A stretch of 64,000 nucleotides of DNA from Circinella umbellata (lineage: Eukaryota > Mucoromycota > Mucoromycetes > Mucorales > Lichtheimiaceae): assembly GCA_025093555.1 (NCBI GenBank), contig JAIWNF010000005.1, forward strand, positions 1,054,001 through 1,118,000. The letters run 5' to 3'. Shown one piece after another: positions 23,882-35,124 of the stretch. Each line of letters opens with the position of its first letter. Position 1 is the first letter of the stretch. Below the pieces are notes generated by a model that did no database searches, was not told where the DNA came from, and saw only the letters and a list, made by a program, of their open reading frames with translations. The position numbers were made by a program, and so were the translations under genes.

Positions 23882-24964
23882 ATGACTCAATTATTGGCGA
23901 AGCCAAAAGGTGTTGCTTATGGGCGTGATAATGATAAAAACAAAACAGGTAGTATATAAAATAAGGGGAAACGAAAAATAAAACATGCATCATCTGTATA
24001 TATCATAGTTACTATAAAATATATGGAAACTACTTATCACGACTTCGATCTAACTTTATATATATATATGTGTGTGTGTATGTGTGTGTGTGTGCGGTTC
24101 TTCCCACCCAGTGATAACGTATCCTCATTCTGCTGAATGGAAGGATTATTTTGATAAACTGCAACTTGACGAGATCAGATATGAAAACCGACTCAAGTAG
24201 TCACAACTTCCAAATAACCTTAGAGAATATACATTATTACGTATGCAAGCCAAAAATAGGTAGCTTGTATAACGGTTTTTATATGATTTTTCTGATATTT
24301 GTGGCTCAAACACTAACAGAATATACATACAATTGGAAAGAGCTATATGGTTGCGTCCAATGTCGGCATGAAGCCCATTTTGATCCAATTGAACAAATAA
24401 ATTTATTAATCATGCAGACCGTCACCAAAAATGTGCCCAGAAAAAAAGAAGACAAAAGCACATTATAACTGATCCAGAAGATGATGCTGAAGCGGAAAAT
24501 CTGGAAACTAGTCTATCTTATCACACCTGTACTCTCTCTTCTTTTTTAATTTTTTTTGTGATAGAAAACCTCAAAAATGTTCATACACTTCTATTTCTCT
24601 CTCTCTCTCTCTCTTATTTGTTCAACTGTAGTACTTGATACAAAGTGGAACCCTCAATGTGTGACTGAAACACTTATTAATAAAAATTTATACTATAGGT
24701 TTGTATCTAGACAAAATTATTTGAAAAATTAATCATGCAGAATTTTAATATGAAAGCTTTTTTGTTCATAAAGGTTGCGCCCGAATCTACAAAAGGAATC
24801 ATTTCATGAGTTACTTACTCAAACGAAACTACTATCTGGCCCATTATTTAACTCTTAAAAAAGTAAAAGCTTTTGAAACTAAAGATAGACCCAAAGAAGG
24901 TTTATTTAAACAATTATCGGATATTCCTAATAATAATAAAGATAGAAAAGTGGAATTCTATTGA
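23882..24964 (+). pseudogene. Decayed multi-exon gene of unknown family
   Basis: Exon 1 (23882-23948) starts with ATG and reads MTQLLAKPKGVAYGRDNDKN. A GT...CAG intron (23949-24111) joins it in phase to exon 2, which reads ITYPHSAEWKDYFDKLQLDE, then LPNNLREYTLLRMQAKNR, then DFSDICGSNTNR and DPEDDAEAENLETS in one uninterrupted register of about 140 codons. That register carries at least six in-frame stops (TAG, TAG, TAA, TGA, TGA, TGA). A last piece (about 24770-24964) reads RPNLQKESFHELLTQTK with frame changes and ends at a TGA. The preserved start, splice sites and register argue for a once-active host gene rather than chance. Family not recognised. Confidence 0.6.
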
Positions 24965-27168
24965 AGTTTTAAGTGAGCTTCAGTGAAATAAAATGCAAGA
25001 AAACAAATGTGCCTCTTTTTCTGACGCTTTCATCTATTGGGATTTGTATATAGTAAAGCATTTTCGTTTTGATTCATAATACACATGCTATTGTTTTGGC
25101 CACAGTGTATCAACTTCAAGGTCCGTGTTTCAATTAGAAATCTGGTCTGCTAATTTTGGAAGGGGAAAAATATAAGTGCTCTTAAATGGTCCATGAATAA
25201 CAATGGATGTCTGACTTGCACCTATGATAAATGAATTTCCACTTTTCAATTCAAGCACTACAACTTAAGGTTCTATTCTAGGCAGGAAGAGGTTTTTTAC
25301 ATTTTGGTTTGTTTTTACTACTGCACGGTCTACCAGGACCGCGTTTCTTTGGCAGAGACACGTCGTCGTTACCCATATTATAACAAGAGAGAAAAACTAA
25401 CAAAACAAACTTAAAAATTCCATACGCGCATAAACGATCTTAGTACAAATAAGCTCAGATCGCACATAGACGTTAAATCATGATTTCATCGGCTGAATTT
25501 GTTGCTTAACTTATAAAATGATTGGCCCCAGGTACTTCAGCACCGCCCTAATTTTCCTTCATAGATAAAGTGTCACAGTAAAATAAATAAAAAATTGTAT
25601 CGCAAGAACAACACAAGTTTTGTGAGACATTTAACCGAATTGAGAAAAAAAAAGAAGGTTTTAGTGTACTTTTCATTAAAAGATTTTTAAGACTTCTCTA
25701 AAAGAATAAAAGAATAAAAAGAAACACCGGTAGATGGTCAAATGATTTATAAATAATAAAATTCACTTTTTGTCAATTAGTATTTATTATCAATAAACCT
25801 TGAACATAATAACAATATTCAACTAATTACAATATTCTTTTTGTTATCTTTTGCTATTTGAATTATCATAATAAAATTATTGCTTGGATCGAGGTTTTCA
25901 GCCTTATAAAAATATATAAACTTAAATCGACTATTACTCATCACTTCTACATGTAAGATACCTTCTTCTTTCCGAGGAGACTAATATATATGTATATATA
26001 TATATGACATGGATTATTACAAATATATAAGATAAATATTAAACTTTTTTTTTATCATAATAGCAATATTAATAAAGAAAGATCATGGTGATATGGATTT
26101 AAGCAAAAAGTACAAGAAAAATAATACGCATATAGATATAATACTACCAAGTATAAGTGAGAAAATATTCTATACTATACCATATAGCGTAAAGTATGAG
26201 TGAGACAAGAAACAATGAGTCGTGTAACCCCAATCCATTTTTTTTTTAAAAAAATACTCGAAAATTTTCGAACGGGGTTTAGAGTCATTCCATTTATTCT
26301 ATATATTTTATTACAAAAGGAAATATGTAAGAAAAAATGTGCTTATAGAAACTCCAAATACGACTATTATTATAGATTTGTGTTCTTTTTCTTGTATTAT
26401 TTTAAGTCAAACATAGTACTAAATTCCCAGCTATCTGTGATTTCTATTTTCCACAAGTAGAATTAAAAGAAATGCTTACAGTACACGGCAATCATAAGGT
26501 TTTGAGACATATCCAATTATCTTCTAATCTCTTTATTATGTTTAGATTTGAATATTTATTATTTAAGTATACATCTATTGTAGCTCGTGTGGCATTTTTA
26601 ACTGGATATTGTATTTTATAGATATCATAATCAACAATGTAATAGTTAATCACAAAAGAAACCTTGAGTTCAAAGACAAAGCCATTCGAAATTTGAATCA
26701 CTTTTGGAAAGTACGATAACATAATATATAAGTACACATGTTAATAGATCTTGATAGTCAACGTAAAAGTTGGTAAACAGCTCTGGAGAAGTGAAATAGA
26801 AATCCCAAGTCTTCAAATAAAATTGCAGATGACTCTTTTCTTTGACAAATTCTCCCCTCTTTTACCTATATCTATGTATTACATCTCACTACCCACATCC
26901 ACATACTCAGTACTTATGTGCCCTGGCAGAATTAAAGCATACATCACAGTATCCTTTTTTTATATTATGTGTATTTTGTTTTAATCAGTTGGTACAGTAA
27001 TGATTAGTACCAAAATACTGTAGTTAAATCATATAGTAGTACAGTAATAATAATTAAGATTGCTAAATGTTATAACCATAATGATAATACGATTAATCTA
27101 TTGTTTTTATACGTGGTTCCTGAGAGAACCATTTTTCTACTAATGAAAGATTCGGAGTCAGTGGCAAG
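24965..27168. other. AT-rich stretch with scattered coding debris
   Basis: Apart from the AT-hook mini-ORF at 25278-25376, one minus-strand frame of 81 codons (26492-26737; ends LEDNWICLKTL) looks weakly protein-like but has no context. TA-rich tracts lie near 25987-26006. No intact gene. Confidence 0.45.
25278..25376 (-). pseudogene. AT-hook mini-ORF (32 codons), probably an exon or transposase relic
   Basis: A complete small frame, ATG to TAG, encodes an acidic start (MGNDDVSL) followed by KKRGPGRP, an AT-hook core, and then SKNKPK with more Lys. GRP-x-x-SKNKPK is a common AT-hook extension in DNA-binding proteins and some transposases. The stretch is distinctly G/C-richer than its surroundings. 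No downstream exon could be joined. It could be a short real peptide, an exon of a larger gene, or debris. Confidence 0.35.
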
Positions 27169-27180
27169 GCGTAGGGGTAC
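27169..27180 (+). repeat. Left copy of 12-bp target-site duplication
   Basis: GCGTAGGGGTAC, identical to 28903-28914 and in the same orientation. It sits exactly outside the left boundary of the LINE fragment. Confidence 0.75.
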
Positions 27181-28902
27181 GTTGAAATTTATATATTTAT
27201 TAAGACGAAATTAAGTGAGCACGTGCTGATCTCAGCTTATTGCTCTCGTCAGTTCAAAGAAAAACAAAGCTCTGTCCTGAAAAACCTGCTGGTCAGCAGG
27301 AAAAAAGGGTGGGAAGGATGAAATAAAAAGGAGAGGTGCTTAGAAATAAAAGAGTCTTGTAGTGATGTACTAGTAAATAAGTAGAAACAAAATAAAGAAG
27401 AAATCTGGTGAGGAGTGCATTCAAAGGGGTAATGAGAAGAGGTATTAGTATCAGTTTGCGTTTTTTTTATTTTATTTTATTTTATTTTATTTTATATGTA
27501 TAGATAATTTATGAGGTTACTGGTGATGCGGAAAAAGGCTTGGCTGATGGTTTAATCTATTCGAGAAAAAGTTGTCCAAATTGTTGAGATGCTGATGATG
27601 ATGATGTGGTGTATTGATCTGGACGACAGGTACGGTGGCATTGATGTAAAAGGTAGCATACTTTAGGCCATACTATGTTGTAATAGCGTTGTCTGTGTAA
27701 TGCAGTTGGTGGTGACTTCGGCAAGCGAATGAAAATATAAGAAATTGGATCTTTGATATTAGGAGAGATGGAAAGTACAGAATGGACATTAAAGCATTGT
27801 ATTAGATGTTATTTGGATAAACGAGTGATGTTGTTGCAGTTCGGACAGGATTGTTGCTGATGATTGATAATTCAGTCTAGTCGATAATGTATACATAATA
27901 TACGTTCCGATGGTGACATTGGTATCCAAAGAATAGGGTCAATTCCTACACGGTTACGACAAGCATTCAATAAAATGCTGTGTTTACGTTCACATCGTTT
28001 TTCATATGCTTGTTGTCGATGATGTTTAATTGCTGTTTTGATATCCGTTGTTGTAATATCCTCAGTGTCAATTGTTATTGAGTTCCAGATGTTATTTTTC
28101 TTTACTAGGGTGTTCCACGCATTAGTCCCTTTAGAAAGAATTATATATGGTCGTAACATTGGGAACAGAGCTTCATCAGGCGTGTAATGAGATCGAAAGA
28201 TGAATTTGGCTTGTAATATGGTTATGCGTTCAGTCATATATTCTAAATTTTCAAGATGGTGTATAACCGCCATAGATCAATTATTGCGCGTTCCATACAA
28301 GTTTGTTGAGCTTCTTGTAGTAACTTATTATCGTCATTTGTGAGGTTTGTGATTGCTAGACCGTATTCCATTTTTGGTCGTAAAAATTGGCGATAGAGAC
28401 GTGTACATAATAATTTTTCAAAGCATCGTGCCCGAACACCTATTGATGCTAATACATTTATCGCTGTTGTTGTTGCTGTGGTATTATGTTCTACAAGTGC
28501 TTTTGTGTGGATTAAACCAGCTTGATTAAACGGGACACCTACATATGTAAAATTATTTGTTCTTTGTATGTCGGTATCATAAAGTTTTGGTGTATAATTT
28601 GTTGGTGGTGCTGTGGTAGACATATACATGCATTTATTCGGATTCCATTGGAAACCAAGTGCAATACTATGTTCTTCGCATGCCTTCAATGATAGAGGAA
28701 TTGTTTCCCAAGTACCAATTAATGCGATATCATCTGCATATAGCAGACAGTTGATATGTAAGCCACTATATTTCAAACTAGGTTGTTGTTGAAAATCGTC
28801 GTATTCCTCGTTAAGCCATTGTATTTCCACACCACGCAGCAGGGATGGTAGAGAGTTTATATAGTGAGAATAAAGAATAGAGGATAAGACCGAGCCTTGT
28901 AA
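27181..28902 (-). mobile_element. 5'-truncated non-LTR retrotransposon (LINE)
   Basis: Minus-strand element of 1,722 bp bounded by a perfect 12-bp direct repeat (27169-27180 and 28903-28914), which I read as its target-site duplication. It begins inside the reverse transcriptase at LQGSVLSSILYSHYIN and continues through the catalytic LLYADDIALIG. A thumb/linker region follows, then a C2HC knuckle (CPNC...HLIQC, near 27790-27845), a stop at 27557-27559 and a 3' UTR containing a TTTTA repeat (about 27465-27495). The 3' end is AATAAATATATAAATTTCAAC rather than a clean poly-A tail. 5' truncation is the usual result of target-primed reverse transcription. Endonuclease and N-terminal RT are missing, so it cannot move by itself. 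Confidence 0.85.
27557..28902 (-). pseudogene. Reverse transcriptase fragment of the LINE, inactivated
   Basis: RT palm motifs LQGSVLS and YADD are intact. A frameshift near 28245-28275 separates the palm and thumb part from the downstream part (IHHLENLEYMTERITILQ). An in-frame TGA (27872) and a TAA near 27810 interrupt the C-terminal knuckle region. The amount of decay is modest: one frameshift and two stops over about 450 codons, so the insertion is not ancient. Confidence 0.85.
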
Positions 28903-28914
28903 GCGTAGGGGTAC
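28903..28914 (+). repeat. Right copy of 12-bp target-site duplication
   Basis: GCGTAGGGGTAC, matching 27169-27180. RT homology stops at this point (codons for LQG on the element side, no RT-like continuation beyond), which supports it as a flank rather than part of the element. Confidence 0.75.
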
Positions 28915-29079
28915 AGCATAAATGGAACTTTAAATTGCAATAAGTATTTAAACATCAGTAGCTTACAATCACATTTGAATGACATTCTTATCCATGTACG
29001 GTATAAAGATATTTAAGTATCACTCCTCTTTGTTATAAATTGCAATATTGCTTTTTTTTTTGCTCGACATGCGTTGCCT

Positions 29080-30240
29080 TTAAATAGTATATCCATCATT
29101 AGTTTTTATAGTAAGTTTATAGTGAAAAGTGATAATCATTACCGTCAATTCTAAAAAAAGAACAAAGTATATCTTAATTCTTTTTCTGTTGCTCTCATAA
29201 CTCTTAAAAGTTACTGTGATACTGTTAGAGACGTAAGTTGTCCCAATAATATGTGCTTTACCTGCCGAAATAAGCATATTGTCTCTGTCATGATTATGTT
29301 ACTTCATAGTAACCAAAAATGCAATATAGATTATTACAGTCAGAGACATCTGCTGGCATGTAATTTTATTGAAAGATGATGTTAAAGGAAATGTACGTAG
29401 CTGACAAAAAATTAATGAACAATGATTGATATGTCCAAAAAGCAATCGCTTTACATTGTTGTATAGGGAAACGTTGACTTTTACTATTATAAGGCTGATG
29501 CCACTAGTTTTTCTGTGCTGAAAGTAAGTATTCTTACTAAAACCATCAAAGCAAATACACTCGTTAATATAACAATCACAAACAACAACAGTAATTAGGG
29601 CCAAATAAAAAAAAAGATCGAAATTAATTCTCTCGTATTACGGCAGCAAACTTAATAATTCAAGGAAAAGATTTGTCTCTTGAAGTCAGTAAACAAAAGT
29701 AACGCCTCTTTTCGCAAACAGCTTTCATAAGTGTAGGCGTGAAAATATAGAAAGTAATATAAATATATTGATATATAGTAACAACAAAGAGTTTTGAACC
29801 CATTGATGTTAAATCTCCCAAGATTACTACATCCACTATATTAATACCATTCAAAAAACTAACGCCTGATTTAGTATCGAAAACTGAGTTCTGATTAACA
29901 ATGAAGACTTTACAGTTTGCTTACCTCTCCCATGAAGATAAACGCCATAAAAAAACACATCTACCAAGAAGATAATCCGACGTAATCAGAGTAAAGCATC
30001 CAGGGATCAAGTGAAAATATTTGATTGAACATTTTTTTTCATGGTACGGTACCCCGATTTATTAACACCACAATCGGCTTTCACAATGTCAGCAAAATTT
30101 TCAAACCATATACCATTGCTTTTTTTTTTTTGTAGAAGAAAATTTATTTTCCCAAAATTAGGGATGTTATGAATTTGAAATAAAAATTTGACTAAGCTAA
30201 TAAAGGAGAGAAAACAGCAAGGGTATATGACTAAGCGCAT
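29080..30240 (-). pseudogene. Degenerate minus-strand coding debris, unknown family
   Basis: Four consecutive minus-strand pieces (30240-30007, 29854-29660, 29604-29299, 29277-29080) read protein-like sequence such as WFENFADIVKADCGVNKSGY, INIVDVVILGDLTSMGSKLF, CEKRRYFCLLTSRDKSF and NVKRLLFGHINHCSLIFCQL. Stops and frame changes separate them. They follow directly, on the same strand, after the LINE C-terminal fragment at 30231-30569. They may belong to a transposon or to a mobile-element-linked gene family, but I recognise no domain. Confidence 0.4.
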
Positions 30241-30569
30241 TGGCTAAACGCATGCTGCTGTTCCAAATGAATTTTGCGTAGATGAAGAATTGTTTTGGCT
30301 ATGACACCGTGTGACCAGAAAGTAGTTTGGTGAAAGACGAATTGCCAATGAGCGGACCAAATTTGGAACAATGTGGTGGCAAAAATGTCAAAAAAGGCGA
30401 GTTTGAATTCAGGACGTACTGGTAAATCAGGAAGAGAAAGTGATATAATATGATCTATAGTGAGCGTATTAGGAGAGACCAAATAACGGGATGCAACGGT
30501 TTGCCAGACTAATTGTTTAATAGAACATGTCCATACAAAGTGTCTGGGTGTATCAATTGAGTCACCCAT
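30231..30569 (-). mobile_element. C-terminal fragment of a second LINE
   Basis: An open frame reads DTPRHFVWTCSIKQLVWQTV, then HIISLSLPDLPVRPEFKLAF and HLRKIHLEQQHAFS. A His and Cys in RHFVWTC, followed by KQLVW and a Trp-rich helix, is the arrangement at the C-terminal end of fungal LINE ORF2 proteins, after the knuckle. The RT domain itself is absent and no flanking duplication was found. It differs in sequence from the element at 27.2-28.9 kb, so it derives from another copy or family. Confidence 0.6.
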
Positions 30570-32204
30570 ATACCATTGTTAACCATATTTCTGGCCCATC
30601 AGTATAAATAACATGATGTATTGGTGATTTTTTGAGTATGTTTTATGGCTAAAAAGAGAAAGTAACTATAATGGTTCAATTGACAGAATACGTTAAACAT
30701 ATTGCTAATAATTATTACTGAGATTGTAAAGATCTAGAAGGAGAATAAATGAAAGGCGGGCCAAATACTTAAAGTCGTAAAACAAGGGTGCGCCATGTTA
30801 CTAAGATGCCGGCTCAGAATTGGCGAGCTTCTAGCCATTTCCATTCCTTTAACACCAGCAATATTTTGTATAAAATATTTCCAGCTACACACTTAATCTA
30901 AACAGAAACAAGGGAAGTTTTAAAAATAAAATAAAAACAACAACTTCAAAACACAATACGATACGATATACTTGTTATGGTTATAAGAAAGAAGCTACTC
31001 TTACTAATTATAATTGAATTAGATTGTAATAATATCGTAAGCAACGATTTTTTCGTAACATATCTAAAGTAAATGTAGGAACAACGTCGAAAAAGGGAAA
31101 AAAAATTAAGGAGATGGCTACGTACTGTCTTAAAATGACATAAATGGATGAGCTCTTTTGGAAATTTATCAATTATTTGCTATCTAAAAATATGTGCAAA
31201 ATGAGTATCTAGGCGTTGATCAATAGGACTAAGATGGTAACAAATAAATTTTATTAGTCAGTTTCATGGTAACATTTGTTTTGCATCTGAGATAAACTAG
31301 TCAGATTATTATAAAAGATATTCTGAAATAAACTTGTAAGGATCTATGCAATTTTTTTTACGTATACATGCTGTTATCAGTGGTCAGTTGTATTACTGGC
31401 CTGCAAAAAGCAGCTGCAGTTTACTGCGACCCAGTATGCTGCTTATCAGTTATCACAGGATATGGGAGGAAAAAAAGAGCGTTTCCTTGGTAACGGACCT
31501 TAACAGTTTTGGGTGAGTAGAAAATAATCGTGCTTGTGGTGAACCACCATAATAAAACATATATTCCATCTATTCACGAATAATGAATCGGCCAAACATC
31601 ATTCCGTCAAGGATAAAAGATACAACCAATTGAACACTATTATTTACTTTGATTTGTTCTTATTATTAATCCGAATAAAAAATAAACATCAAAGAAAGAA
31701 TGCAATTGGTAACAACTATTATAAACGGGATCAGAGAATGATCTAGAATTGTTATATACTTGAACAGATATAATAGGTCCTCTCATTCATTCGTATAAAA
31801 CATTGTCAACTATGATCGGATTAAATAAGATAGTTACATAATTTAAAAAAGATATAAAAGAGTATTTATTTTATTTCAGGAATAAACAGATTCTCAACTA
31901 TACTTACTTTAGTCCCATCTTGCTATTTTACTACTCGCATTTATCTCAGAGCTAATGATCTTCGATGCTCTTCGTCTGTTAAAACTCCCCTCTCTCTTAT
32001 TTATCACTATATGATCAAAGATGCGTATTTTATTATTTTTTACGCAATAAGAATATGGGAGCATTTCAAAATAAAGTTACTTTATATACATTTTTTTAGC
32101 GTTAATGCACTTAATAAAATAGCTGGAGATTTTTATAACAGAATAATTCAAAATCAATTGTTATAACGAGAGAATCGATCAATATTCAAGTATAATATAA
32201 AAAT
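30570..32204. other. AT-rich stretch, nothing recognised
   Basis: Contains a few G/C-richer patches (near 30790-30830 and 31395-31450, the latter with several CTGC words) but no readable frame. No gene supported. Confidence 0.45.
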
Positions 32205-32864
32205 GAAAAAGAAACTTAGCTATTGACAATGTCATTGTTGGTATCTCTGAACTCATTTTGATTTAAATTTATCTACTGCAGCTTATATTAATTCAATCTT
32301 GGTTTGCTCAACTTATTTTCACGATTATGCGGGTAAATTGTTATCTGTTTTATTATATAGTATAATATACATCTATATATCAATTCCAAAAGTTGCTTTC
32401 GCTTTATTTTTTGACACTAAAACATTTTCTAGCTTTTCTTTTCATTAGTGGTTTATTATCAGATATCTTGTTAAACGTTGGCATTTAAGTGGTTGTATTC
32501 TTGTAATATGTTTGGGACTGACTTTTCTTGTTGGGTTCAGCTTTGATCTCAACGCAAATTTACCATCCGCCATTGTCGATGGTACTTTTCTAAACTTTTG
32601 TACAAACTGTATGTGGTTCCACATTCAGTATCATTTTATTTGTTGATCCCCTGAATAACGGCAAAGTGATGGACATGGTTGGTGCAGGTGGTTACATTGA
32701 CGATATCATTTTTAATCTTATGTTTTGCTAATTTCAACCCGACCCCAAAAGCGCCTTTTCATGTTTGCAATGTGTTATTTTAGGTGCAGATATTGCGGGA
32801 AGCTTGGTACTTTGTGCTCAAGACAAAATCATATGGCATTTGTTTAATGATCGTTATGTCTAAC
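32205..32864 (+). pseudogene. Truncated copy of the nitrate/nitrite-type MFS transporter
   Basis: Aligns by eye with the last third of the gene at 35125-36934. GCTATTGACAATGTCATTG matches the SIDNII region. CTTATATT...TTCACG with the intron donor (about 32333) and the acceptor CATTAG (ending 32448) sit at the same place as the last intron of the full gene. The exon then reads GLLSDILL, then LVGFSFDLNANLPSAI, then VCGSTFSI, then LFVDPLNNGKV, and ends with IIWHLF near the C-terminus (full copy: AIWHLF). It has frameshifts near 32480 and 32610, a stop in the FNLMFC region and no 5' two-thirds. It is a dead partial duplicate in the same orientation, about 2.3 kb upstream. Confidence 0.85.
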
Positions 32865-35124
32865 CATATATTATCCTACCTTTAGGTTATAAATTATCTT
32901 TATAATCTTTTATTTTATTACCCATACATATTATATAAATATATCCTTTTTGCTAATTATTTTCCTCCAGATTTTCGCCAATTTTTTGTACTTTTCTTTT
33001 TACTTTGTGCGTCCAATTATGTGGTAATCTACTGTAAAAGATATATATAAATATATATCATAATTTTGTAATTAATTAATAAACATTCGTTATCCTAGAG
33101 TGATGTGCTAAATAATGTTAAAGCCTTAAATCATTATTATCACGCATATAAACATTTGCTGTTCACCAATGATGATCATAGTAACTACTAATAAAGTACA
33201 GTATGTGGTAATAATCAACAGCAACAGTTATGGTTCCGAGTACTATATACTAATATTATCTTGTCATCAATACTAAATGATTAAAAACTGGAATATCATA
33301 TGTTTTCAAGCTTCCTTTTATCTCTACGTAACCACACCCAGTTTGTATCATTTTTTGGCGTTTCTTGAGGTCATGTGAAAGCTTTCTTGGACGTCAGTGT
33401 ATCCACCCGCTGACGTGTGTGGTATTTATTTAGAATAATGATCATTATATTACTTTTCAGGGCTCTTCTATATTGAACATTGCACTTTCCCTTTTTTTTG
33501 TAATCAGCAGCAATAAAAATAAAGTAAATTACTAGTTGATTATCTGTCCCGTGGAGTTTTTGTTTTTTTATACTGCCTCACAAACATTTATTTTCTTTTC
33601 ATCTCTTTTTTTTCAAAAAAAAAAAAAAAAAAAAAAAAAAGGGTGCTGTTTTATGGCGCTGCGTGTTGGATGCTGCCAAAACACAACACATGGTACGCTA
33701 TTTTTAATAGAAGCCCATAATTTGTTTACTATTTGTTTGCGTTTAAAATGAACTTGTACTACCGCATTTTATTTTTCAATAAAAAAAATCATTTGATAGG
33801 TATCATAAAGGAAATAAATCGTTGAGTGAATTTATCATCATTGGCAAGATTTTCTTCAATATTACAGCCATAAAATTATAATAAATAAGCAAACCATTAT
33901 TTGATTGATATCTTTACCATATCTATATATATATTCTGTATTTTAAAAAGAGATAATAATATGCAGTATTTGCTAGTATAAATACATGTGTTTCAACCGA
34001 TAAATGGCACGAATAAGCCATTAAGGAAGATATTATTATATTAACTTTAATTTGTTTCTTCTGTTTTGTTGAGACATCTAAGTGCCGCATGACCGAACTG
34101 TTACTTTTTATTGGTGAAACCAAAATGATGGTCTTCTTACTGCCATTGTCTAGCACTATTGTTGTTATTATTATTATTATTAATGCGAGCTACTAATTTA
34201 TTTGAATTATCAGCGTTGCTAACGTCTATTTGGGGTATACAATATTTCTATAAAATGTAGAAGCATAATCTATATCTAACTTATTTTGGGACAAGTAATA
34301 ATAACCCGGAATATTAATTAAAAAAAAGTTAGCATCGCATGAACAGTTCACATAACTTTATATTTGTCATATCAAAAAAGAAAACCTTAAATGGACTCCC
34401 GTAAGAGTTAAACTTTATTTTATTTTATTTCCAATTTTCTTTTTTTCGTTTCAACGATTCAAAGCGCAAACCATTTTATATTTTTACAGTACACTCTACT
34501 ATTAAGCTTTAAATAAAACTGTTTATATGTTTTAAGTAACGACATATAAAGATTTCTTAAAAAGAAAAGGTTTGGTGCAGATCAAGGGTATCCAAAAAAG
34601 GTATTTGTTACAGCATCATCATTGTAAAAAGATTTGAAAGTTATTTCACTTTATTTATTACTGTATATGAAAAAAAAAACAGATTATGGTGTAAGTTAAA
34701 ATAATGGTATCTAACTGTCGCAATATGGTAATTGTGTAATATATACGTGTGAATAATGTTGTTAATTGTATAGTCCATCATAATATTCGAGTTGATTCGA
34801 TTGATTTTTATAGATATTACTGCTGTAATGAATAGATCAAAACATTAAACCTTCCGGCTACTTTTCCATTTTGTCAGGTAGAAAAAACAAAAATAAATAT
34901 TCAATATAATACGTAGCTTGATAATAACATAAAGCAAACAAACTTTATTTATTTACTTTTGTCTCTCTATTGTCATTCTTCTTTCATGCGCTCTTCATCA
35001 AAGGAATTTTGTTGTGCTAACTAGTATAAAAGGGTTATCACTTTGCGGTGTTATTTTTTTTTTTTTTTTTTTTTGCCTTTTATTTTCAAAAAAAAAACTT
35101 TTTATATCGATTGTATAATTTATT
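32865..35124. other. Intergenic upstream of the transporter
   Basis: Holds A26 (33615-33640), T21 (35054-35074) and an inverted repeat ACGTCAG...CTGACGT (33391-33416). The last 150 bases are the likely transporter promoter. Short frames (33536-33751, 33923-34156) show no domain. Confidence 0.5.
33391..33416. promoter_or_regulatory. Inverted TGACGT half-sites
   Basis: ACGTCAG and CTGACGT are 7-bp arms 12 bases apart. TGACGT is the half-site of CRE/ATF elements bound by Atf1-type bZIP factors such as the one at 12.0-13.5 kb. It lies 1.7 kb upstream of the transporter and about 530 bases beyond the truncated copy. With no gene close by its role is doubtful. Confidence 0.3.
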
